Assembly (NCBI GenBank): GCA_964598355.1
Contig: CAZRBN010000021.1
Location: 1 to 18,232, forward strand
Reading direction: 5' to 3'
Source of the DNA: DASQJJ01 sp964598355
GTDB taxonomy: Bacteria > Patescibacteriota > Microgenomatia > Levybacterales > UBA12049
Length of the DNA: 18,232 nt
Below, one piece after another: positions 1 through 5,314 of this stretch (positions are counted from its first letter, which is position 1; every line of letters begins with the position of its first letter). The position numbers and the translations under genes were made by a program. A model generated the notes under the pieces. That model did not search any database. It was not told where the DNA came from and worked only from the letters and a program-made list of their open reading frames with translations.

Positions 1-8
1 TAAATAAA

Positions 9-37
9 AATTTACCCTCTTATTAAGAGGGTAAATT
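9..37 (-). terminator. Intrinsic terminator of the small basic-protein gene
   Basis: A perfect 13-bp inverted repeat (9-21 with 25-37, 3-nt loop) lies 25 nt past the stop codon of the minus-strand gene at 62-250. On the minus strand the stem is followed by a T-rich run (positions 10 down to 1). A GC-containing stem, a tiny loop and a T tract together are the classic rho-independent terminator form. Confidence 0.8.
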
Positions 38-61
38 AAATAAGAACAAATAATTTATAAA

Positions 62-250
62 TTATCTTTTTTTCTTTTTTGCTTTTACTGCTTTCTTCGC
101 TGTTCGCTTTGGTGCAGCTTTTGCTTTCACAACTTTACTTTTTTTTGCAACTGATCGCGTTGCTTTTCGAGTCACTTTTCGTGCTGGAGAACTTTTCTTT
201 TCAGAAAGACCAAGCATTTCAAGAGTTGATTGTAACCATCCTTTTGCCAT
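62..250 (-). CDS. Small Lys/Ala-rich basic protein, histone H1-like
   Basis: A 62-aa protein. Residues 1-18 form a short ordinary segment (MAKGWLQSTLEMLGLSEKK). The rest is almost entirely Lys, Ala, Arg, Val and Ser in KKA/AKK/RKxT patterns and ends in KAKKKKR. This composition resembles bacterial histone H1-like proteins and the basic tails of some HU proteins, which bind DNA or RNA non-specifically through charge. There is no membrane segment or catalytic motif. It is a real gene: it has an excellent Shine-Dalgarno sequence at the correct distance, a promoter upstream and a strong terminator downstream. Low-complexity basic proteins of this size occur widely, so the family cannot be named. 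A nucleoid-associated role is an inference from composition. A ribosome-associated or RNA-binding role is an alternative. Confidence 0.8.
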   Translation of the reverse strand: MAKGWLQSTLEMLGLSEKKSSPARKVTRKATRSVAKKSKVVKAKAAPKRTAKKAVKAKKKKR

Positions 251-257
251 TTTATTT

Positions 258-266
258 CACCTCCTT
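258..266 (-). promoter_or_regulatory. Strong Shine-Dalgarno for the basic-protein gene
   Basis: The minus strand reads AAGGAGGTG seven nucleotides before the ATG, close to full complementarity to the 16S rRNA 3' end. The 12-nt block GGAGGTGAAATA (264 down to 253) is identical to the block before the HU gene (14482 down to 14471). Most other genes in the window have no such site. Confidence 0.85.
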
Positions 267-300
267 CAAATTAATATTTTATATTAAGTATGTATATATA

Positions 301-349
301 AAAAATTCTATTTATATACTACATAATCTAGTATATGCATAGAATTTTT
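301..349. repeat. Long imperfect palindrome between divergent genes
   Basis: An 11-bp outer arm pair (301-311 with 339-349) and a 7-bp inner pair (314-320 with 330-336) are separated by a 2x2 internal mismatch, with a 9-nt loop (321-329). The inner arms contain TATACT on both strands. It lies between two divergently transcribed genes, so a terminator role is not obviously needed. It could be an operator, a cruciform, or partly a by-product of the minus-strand -10 box. Confidence 0.6.
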
Positions 350-359
350 CTTTTGTAAA
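330..359 (-). promoter_or_regulatory. Sigma70-type promoter of the basic-protein gene
   Basis: On the minus strand TTTACA (359-354) is followed after 18 nt by TATACT (335-330). Transcription would start near 323, giving a leader of about 73 nt that contains the strong Shine-Dalgarno sequence. Confidence 0.55.
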
Positions 360-414
360 TAATTTTCTAAATTTTCTTAAATTTTTTTAGAACATTTTCA
401 TCTATATTTGCTTG

Positions 415-443
415 TTGACAAAAAATCTAAGACATATTATAAA
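415..443 (+). promoter_or_regulatory. Near-consensus sigma70 promoter of glnA
   Basis: Perfect TTGACA (415-420), a 17-nt spacer and TATAAA (438-443). The predicted start is near 450, leaving a leader of about 90 nt before the glnA ATG at 540. Confidence 0.75.
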
Positions 444-449
444 TTGTAT

Positions 450-539
450 ATCTTCATTGTAGAAGTTTATCCTAAGGTAAAGTGAAGGATCCCGACTACG
501 AAGTCTCCATACTTTGACATTGTTGTCTCCAAAAAATTT
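450..539 (+). promoter_or_regulatory. glnA 5' leader with possible small hairpins
   Basis: The leader has no Shine-Dalgarno sequence. It can form a bulged hairpin (466-472 with 476-481) and a GACT-ACGA-AGTC tetraloop hairpin (494-505) that GGA/TCC (487-489 with 506-508) can close further. The hexamer GTCTCC occurs at 503-508 and again at 525-530. It does not match what I know of the cyanobacterial glnA or downstream-peptide glutamine riboswitches. A regulatory role is unproven. Confidence 0.3.
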
Positions 540-2005
540 ATGCCTAAAAAATCTGTGCAATTTTTACCAGTAGAAAAAGATACAACAGAAATGAAAAATT
601 TTCTAGAACTGCCTTATGACGTTTTAGAAGAAATGAATCTTTCACTTTCTGAAAACGCACAAAAATATCCGTCACAGAAAATTCAACAAGACACACTTGA
701 TTACTTAAAAAAAGAGAAAAGATTGAAGGCTGTTACTCTTTGCTTTACTGATTTAGAAGGAAGATTCCACATGTTGGATTATGATAAAAAGTTTTTTATT
801 GATTCCTTTGAAAATTTAACATTTGATGGTTCATCGATTAAAGGATTTACAGCCCAGCACGAATCAGACCTACGACTATCTCCTGATTTTGGTAGTATGA
901 AACACCTTCCTGCAGATATTTTTGGCCCAGGAAAAGTACTTATGTTTGCAAATGTTTTGGGACGAGATCATACTCCGTATATTTCTGATTTTCGCGGACA
1001 ATTACAGTTATATACAGAAAATTTAAAAAAGAAAGATGGAATTACAGCATATGCTTCTGCTGAAATTGAAGGATTCTTAGTTAATGGCCGACACGCCGAA
1101 CAAACATTCAATATAGAAAAAGGATTTGAGCTTATTTCTCAAGGTGGATATTATCACTCACTACCATTAGATGGACTTCGCCAATTTATCGACGCAGCAG
1201 CAGAAGCNNNNNNNNNNCGCTAGGATTTCGGAATGAGAAAGATCACCCAGAAGTTGCACCATCACAATTCGAAATGAATTTTTCTTATGATGAAGTGTTA
1301 CGAGCTTGTGACAAAATACAACTCTATAAATTACTTTGCAGACAAGTCGCACACAAAATGGGCATGACTGCAACCTTTCTTCCCAAACCTGTTGTCGGAA
1401 TCAATGGAAGTGGTATGCATACAAACTTTTCACTTGCAAAAAATGGAAAGAATATTTTCTATAAAAAGGATGGCAAAGAAGGACTTTCTCAAGAAGCATG
1501 GAATTTTATTTATCGGGTACTCAATCATGCTCAGGAAATTTGTCTCACTCTTAATTCAAGTGTCAATGCATATAGAAGGCTTGATCCACATTTTGAAGCA
1601 CCAAATCAAATTAAAGTCTCTCCTATTGATCGAGGTTCGATGATACGGATTCCTGTCGCAAATGAACGCACAGCACGTATAGAAGTACGCTCAGTAGCGC
1701 CAGATGCAAATCCATATGTAGTACTATATACATTAATCAAAACAGGACTTGAAGGAGCTCTAGTAACTCCAGCTGAATCTGATAGAACAAAAACATTACC
1801 AGGTAATATATACGACGCTCTGCGACTTTTCAAAAATAGCAATTTTGTAACAAAAATATTAGGGGAAGAAAACAAACAAAAATATATTAAATTCAAACAA
1901 ACTGCTGCAGACAGATCACCAAGAGAATTAGGAACAAAAGTAAAAGCAGGAGAAGTCATTTACCACCATGAAGTCACCAATCAAGTCCTCTGGAACAACT
2001 TTTAA
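540..2005 (+). CDS. glnA: Glutamine synthetase, type I (assembly gap inside)
   Basis: ATP-dependent ligation of ammonia to glutamate, the main cytoplasmic ammonium-assimilation step. The N-terminal beta-grasp part has FTDLEGRF and FDGSSIKGF (residues about 95-103). The catalytic part has AEIEGF (about 174-179, first metal Glu), HPEVAPSQFEM (second and third metal Glu), NGSGMHTN (the ATP/glutamate-site His), AYRRLDPHFEAP, and IRIPVANERTARIEVRS with the substrate-binding Arg residues. The last segment is shorter than in classical GlnA. About 50 residues precede the usual family start, so the protein is N-terminally extended and is about 487 aa if the gap is resolved. Ten Ns at 1208-1217 put the literal reading out of frame; the two sides belong to one gene (see the gap entry). 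Start: the ATG at 540 is the first after an in-frame TGA at 483. No Shine-Dalgarno is visible. Confidence 0.93.
1208..1217. other. 10-N assembly gap within glnA
   Basis: Ten consecutive Ns. Upstream coding is in the frame of 540; downstream coding resumes with LGFRNEKDHPEVAP in the frame of 1220. The frames join only if the true gap is 2 modulo 3. Aligning to the family spacing between the GYY segment and the LGF segment leaves three missing residues, which corresponds to 8 nt rather than 10. The apparent stop at 1221-1223 is therefore probably an artefact of the placeholder length. Confidence 0.85.
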
Positions 2006-2016
2006 TTCATACTTCT

Positions 2017-2025
2017 TGATATACT
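2017..2025 (+). promoter_or_regulatory. Extended -10 promoter, leaderless start of the EamA gene
   Basis: TG-A-TATACT ends at 2025, exactly 6 nt before the ATG at 2032. This places the transcription start on the A of the start codon. There is no Shine-Dalgarno sequence. It lies in the 26-nt spacer after glnA. Confidence 0.6.
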
Positions 2026-2031
2026 AGTATC

Positions 2032-2928
2032 ATGTGGATTTGGTATGCACTCCTTACACCATTTTTAAATTCTATTGATAGTTTGGGAGAAAAATTTTTA
2101 GCAGACAAACATGTTAAAAATACCAGTGTTATTATTATCAATGAGGGAATTCTCTATGCTTGCTTTGGCTTAATCATTCTTTTGTTTCATAGACCGGCAC
2201 TACTCACCTTTTTCCAGATAGGGGTTTTACTTTTGTCTGGAATGTTTTTTATTTATTACCTTATTCCCTATTTTAAAGCATTAAAAGAAGAAGAAACATC
2301 ACGAGTTATTCCACTTTTTCAATTCATCCCTATTTTTGTTTTGGTTATGTCTTTTATTCTGTTGAAAGAATCAATAGAACTTAAGCAACTATTTGGATTT
2401 ATCATCATTTTTATCGCTGCTGTTTCCTTGACAGTCGAAAAGCTAGAAGGCAATATACTGCGTCCACGAAAAGCATTTTGGCATATGATGCTTTCAAGTT
2501 TACTGTATGCATGCACACCAATTCTCTTTAAATTTGTTGTTGTTAATACAGACTTTTGGACAGCATTTTTTTATCAAGCAGTCGGAGGAGGATTGGGAGC
2601 TTTTTCCTTACTTCTGATACCAAAGTATCGGCAACATTTTATGCAAGAAGGTATCCATCTTCCAATAAAGGTCTGGCTTATTATGTCTATTAACCAAGGT
2701 ATCGCCATTACTGCGGAATTATTTGCTTCATTTGCATTTGCAATTGCGCCAGTTGCCCTCGTGAGTGTCCTTACTGGTACCCAACCAGTATTTGTATTGC
2801 TTTTAGCTATTATCTTTTCCAAATGGTTTCCTCATATTATTGAAGAAAGTATTCAGAAAAAACACCTTATTCTTAAATCAGTATCTATTGTTGTTATTAT
2901 CATCGGAGTTTGCCTCATTTACCTCTAG
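2032..2928 (+). CDS. EamA/DMT-family transporter
   Basis: A 298-aa integral membrane protein with about ten hydrophobic segments in two halves, typical of the drug/metabolite transporter superfamily (two EamA repeats). Marks of the fold are the N-terminal NSIDSLGEKF segment, the polar helix pair around LKEEETSRVIPLFQFIP (about 85-102), and the second-repeat equivalent near the C-terminus, VALVSVLTGTQPVFVLLLA (about 241-259). Family members export amino acids, nucleotide sugars or metabolites across the inner membrane, but substrate cannot be read from sequence. It lies 26 nt after glnA with its own extended -10 promoter, so it may be transcribed both with glnA and independently. Position next to glnA hints at amino-acid or nitrogen metabolite transport, but only weakly. 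Confidence 0.85.
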   Translation: MWIWYALLTPFLNSIDSLGEKFLADKHVKNTSVIIINEGILYACFGLIILLFHRPALLTFFQIGVLLLSGMFFIYYLIPYFKALKEEETSRVIPLFQFIPIFVLVMSFILLKESIELKQLFGFIIIFIAAVSLTVEKLEGNILRPRKAFWHMMLSSLLYACTPILFKFVVVNTDFWTAFFYQAVGGGLGAFSLLLIPKYRQHFMQEGIHLPIKVWLIMSINQGIAITAELFASFAFAIAPVALVSVLTGTQPVFVLLLAIIFSKWFPHIIEESIQKKHLILKSVSIVVIIIGVCLIYL

Positions 2929-3010
2929 GGTAAAAATCTACACGTATTTATAACGGGTGTATAAACTTGAAGCAACTGATGAACTACAGCCTAAGACTGA
3001 AAGAAGGGTA

Positions 3011-3019
3011 TGCTATACT
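3011..3019 (+). promoter_or_regulatory. Extended -10 promoter, leaderless start of rmuC
   Basis: TG-C-TATACT ends at 3019, six nucleotides before the ATG at 3026, the same geometry as at the EamA gene. This favours the ATG at 3026 over the in-frame GTG at 2957, which lies upstream of the promoter. Confidence 0.6.
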
Positions 3020-3025
3020 AGACTC

Positions 3026-4006
3026 ATGCCCACAGAGTTTTTTTTTCTTCTCGGAATTATTGTCCTTGGTTTTGGAATACTCTTTTATTTGCTCAGTAAA
3101 AAACAACCAGCATCTATAGATCCAACCCTCCTCGAATGGGTCAAGACAGTACAACAATCCCTACAACAAAATTCTACACAAATGACCCATGTACTCCAAG
3201 AGAACACCAGACAACTCAATGAACGTTTGGATCGAGCAGCAGAAGTGATGAGAGATGTTAATCGGGAAGTTGGAAAAATGAGTGAAATTGGACGTAATAT
3301 GCAAGAGTTGCAAGATTTCTTGAAGAGTCCAAAGTTACGAGGTAATCTTGGAGAACAAGTATTAAAAGATTTAATACAGCAAATTTTTCCAAAAAATAGT
3401 TTTCATTTACAATATCAATTTAGAAGTGGTGAAAAAGTTGATGCAGCAATTCAAACAGATGCAGGTATCCTGTCTATCGACTCAAAATTCCCTTTGGAAA
3501 ATTTCCAAAAGTATGTCAAAGCAGAAAGTGAAAAAGAAAAGGAAGAATATAAAAAAGAATTTGCAAGAGATGTAAAAAAACATATAGATACAATTGCAAA
3601 AAAATACATTTTACCAGACGAAGGGACAATGGACTTCGCGCTTATGTATGTTCCAAGTGAATCTGTTTTTTATGAACTGGTGAATATTGATGACATATTA
3701 GAATATGCCCGTAAAGCACGTGTCTATATTGTCTCTCCCAGTACATTATATGCTCATCTCCAAACAATTCTTCTGTCTTTTGAGGGTAAGAAAATTGAAG
3801 AGAGAAGTAAAGAAGTCTTTAGAATTCTTCGTGCACTCCAAATAGATCATGGAAAAGTTAATGAATCAATAGATATATTAGGTCGTCATCTTACCAATGC
3901 TTCCTCACAATACACTCAGGTAGTTAAAGGATTTACTTCACTTGGAGATAAACTTTCCTCAACAAAAAATTTAGAGGTATCTCAAGAAAAATTACTTGAT
4001 GCGTAG
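3026..4006 (+). CDS. rmuC: RmuC-family DNA recombination protein
   Basis: A 326-aa protein. One N-terminal membrane helix (about residues 4-22, FFFLLGIIVLGFGILFYLL) is followed by a coiled coil (about 30-100, Gln/Asn/Glu-rich heptads). The RmuC nuclease-like domain starts at SPKLRGNLGEQVLKDLI and runs through KVDAAIQTDAGILSIDSKFP, which carries the conserved Asp and the D-S-K-F-P signature, to ALMYVPSESVFYELV. RmuC limits recombination at inverted repeats in E. coli and resembles PD-(D/E)XK nucleases; its biochemistry is still poorly defined. The start was chosen at ATG 3026 because the extended -10 ends six nucleotides before it and the protein then begins just ahead of the anchor helix. A GTG at 2957 would add 23 atypical residues. 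It converges with the flavin reductase gene, leaving 19 nt between stops. Confidence 0.9.
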   Translation: MPTEFFFLLGIIVLGFGILFYLLSKKQPASIDPTLLEWVKTVQQSLQQNSTQMTHVLQENTRQLNERLDRAAEVMRDVNREVGKMSEIGRNMQELQDFLKSPKLRGNLGEQVLKDLIQQIFPKNSFHLQYQFRSGEKVDAAIQTDAGILSIDSKFPLENFQKYVKAESEKEKEEYKKEFARDVKKHIDTIAKKYILPDEGTMDFALMYVPSESVFYELVNIDDILEYARKARVYIVSPSTLYAHLQTILLSFEGKKIEERSKEVFRILRALQIDHGKVNESIDILGRHLTNASSQYTQVVKGFTSLGDKLSSTKNLEVSQEKLLDA

Positions 4007-4025
4007 TGGTACACTCATTACCTCT

Positions 4026-4739
4026 TTAATACCCACTAAAATACTCTACCTTTATCTTATTATTTTCTATTCCCATCCGCTGTAGCATATCAAATATATC
4101 ATCTACCATGTCTTGCTTACCAACGATGTAATACATAGGAAGAGATATATCGGTAATATATTTATGGAGCAATTCTTGACTAATCCTTCCTTTTTCACCT
4201 TTCCAATGAGTTGTTGGTTTGGAAATAGTATAGATGACCTGAGTACTTTTCATTTCATTTTCAACTTGTTTTAAATTTTTATGAAAAATAATATCGTCTT
4301 CTGTCGAAAAAGATGCAAAAAGTTGGATTGGTTTTACTAGCTTTCTTTCAAAAACAAATTGCAACATGCTATAAAATGGCGTTATCCCTATTCCTCCTGA
4401 AATAAAAATCTGTGGGACAGCATCTTTTGTATCAAGAATAAAACCCCCTGTAGGGAAAGACATCTCAACCGTTTCTTCTTTTTCTAATGAAAAAAGCTTT
4501 TTTTTATACTCACTTAAACCTCTTTTTGTAACAATCTGTACGGTCTCTTTATTTGTCGGAGATGATGCCACACTAAAATCCCTTGTTTCATAGGTATTAC
4601 CAAAGGTAAGTTTTAGGGTAATATATTGTCCCGGTAGAAAGGACATATCTTTACCATTTGTTGAAAAAGAGAAACCAAAGGTATCTTTTGCTAATTCTTT
4701 TTTCCTAACAAGTGGTAAGTGATGAAAATCTACAACCAT
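4026..4739 (-). CDS. FNR-like FAD/NAD(P)-binding oxidoreductase
   Basis: A 237-aa ferredoxin-NADP reductase-fold protein. The FAD-binding barrel (residues 1-100) has FLPGQYITL and the flavin motif TRDFSVASSP (the R-x-[YF]-S core, residues 53-56). The nucleotide-binding half starts at IFISGGIGITPFYSML (115-121 is the glycine-rich NAD(P) loop). The usual C-terminal Cys-Gly-P-x-M-V is represented by VGKQDMV, so the Cys near the nicotinamide is absent. There is no fused 2Fe-2S domain, so it would pass electrons to or from a separate partner. The neighbouring divergent cupredoxin could be a redox or metal partner, but this is only positional. The physiological electron acceptor is unknown. No Shine-Dalgarno is visible; the promoter ends 9 nt before the ATG. 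Confidence 0.88.
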   Translation of the reverse strand: MVVDFHHLPLVRKKELAKDTFGFSFSTNGKDMSFLPGQYITLKLTFGNTYETRDFSVASSPTNKETVQIVTKRGLSEYKKKLFSLEKEETVEMSFPTGGFILDTKDAVPQIFISGGIGITPFYSMLQFVFERKLVKPIQLFASFSTEDDIIFHKNLKQVENEMKSTQVIYTISKPTTHWKGEKGRISQELLHKYITDISLPMYYIVGKQDMVDDIFDMLQRMGIENNKIKVEYFSGY

Positions 4740-4748
4740 AGTTGTTCA

Positions 4749-4777
4749 ATCCTATTACAAAAAATCATTTTTCGCAA
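4749..4777 (-). promoter_or_regulatory. Promoter of the FNR-like gene
   Basis: On the minus strand TTGCGA (4777-4772), a 17-nt spacer, then TAGGAT (4754-4749). The -10 ends 9 nt before the ATG at 4739, giving a leader of only about 3 nt. Confidence 0.5.
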
Positions 4778-4783
4778 TCCAGC

Positions 4784-4813
4784 TTGCAATCACTCATGTA
4801 TCTCGTGTATGCT
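4784..4813 (+). promoter_or_regulatory. Promoter of the cupredoxin gene
   Basis: TTGCAA (4784-4789), an 18-nt spacer and TATGCT (4808-4813). The -10 ends 8 nt before the ATG at 4822, so the mRNA is essentially leaderless. Its -35 lies back to back with that of the divergent FNR-like gene, so the two could share a regulator. Confidence 0.5.
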
Positions 4814-4821
4814 CATTGTGT

Positions 4822-5262
4822 ATGAAAAAGCTTTATATTGCTGGTCTTGGGCTTCTTTTGCTACTGGCTTTGAGCCTTTGGGCAAAAAATGCTAATTTCA
4901 ATCTTCGCACCATGATGCAAACCCCAATTAACGCCTTAGCACCAACAGGAAAACAATCTCAATCTCTTCCCAAATCCACTCCGACTGTTCCTGTTGAAAT
5001 TCTGATAACTGTTACCCCCTATGGATTTGTTCCTGGTGTGATAACTATTACGTCCGGAACAAAAATTACCTGGGTTAATAAATCAGGTAGCGATGCCAAT
5101 ATAAGCTCTGATCCTCACCCTACCCACACCAACTATCCATTGCTTAATTTAGGTACTTTTGGGATGAATAGCTCAGTGTCTCTTACGTTTTCTAAAGTAG
5201 GTCGCTTTGGATATCATAACCACCTTACTCCTGCACAGCATGGAATAATTATTGTTAATTAA
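4822..5262 (+). CDS. Membrane-anchored cupredoxin-like protein lacking the Cys ligand
   Basis: A 146-aa protein. An N-terminal signal or anchor helix (residues 3-20) is followed by a Pro/Thr/Ser linker (about 25-57) and one cupredoxin beta-sandwich (58-146; the ITVTPYGFVPGVITITSGTK segment is typical of the first strands). The domain therefore faces outside the membrane. In plastocyanin-like proteins the C-terminal loop supplies Cys, His and Met to type 1 copper. Here the aligned loop is FGYHNHLTPAQHGIIIV, with Cys to Asn133, His to Thr136 and Met to Gln139. It instead offers His132, His134 and His140, plus His99 and His102 in DPHPTH. Metal binding through His is plausible but blue-copper electron transfer is not. 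The ATG at 4822 was chosen because the signal helix starts there. A TTG two codons upstream is possible. Confidence 0.8.
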   Translation: MKKLYIAGLGLLLLLALSLWAKNANFNLRTMMQTPINALAPTGKQSQSLPKSTPTVPVEILITVTPYGFVPGVITITSGTKITWVNKSGSDANISSDPHPTHTNYPLLNLGTFGMNSSVSLTFSKVGRFGYHNHLTPAQHGIIIVN

Positions 5263-5296
5263 ACAATCAGACTATCCACATTTAGCCTCAAAATTA

Positions 5297-5305
5297 TGCT
5301 ACAAT
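5297..5305 (+). promoter_or_regulatory. Extended -10 promoter of the helicase-nuclease gene
   Basis: TG-C-TACAAT ends at 5305, nine nucleotides before the ATG at 5315. The predicted leader is about 3 nt. No clear -35 and no Shine-Dalgarno sequence. Confidence 0.5.
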
Positions 5306-5314
5306 TGCTGATGT

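Noticed and set aside
79..342. Plus-strand 87-codon frame overlapping the small basic protein gene
   Set aside because: It is Leu/Phe-rich because it is antisense to a Lys-rich gene. It has no ribosome site, and the minus-strand gene has promoter, Shine-Dalgarno and terminator.
450..539. Known glutamine riboswitch ahead of glnA
   Set aside because: The conserved nucleotides that I recall for the glnA and downstream-peptide motifs are not present.
1221..2005. glnA as two separate genes or a frameshifted pseudogene
   Set aside because: The two halves together contain every expected motif once, in order, and the only break is the N run, whose length is arbitrary.
2957..3025. GTG at 2957 as the rmuC start
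   Set aside because: It lies upstream of the extended -10 at 3011-3019 and adds 23 residues unlike the family. The ATG at 3026 directly precedes the membrane helix.
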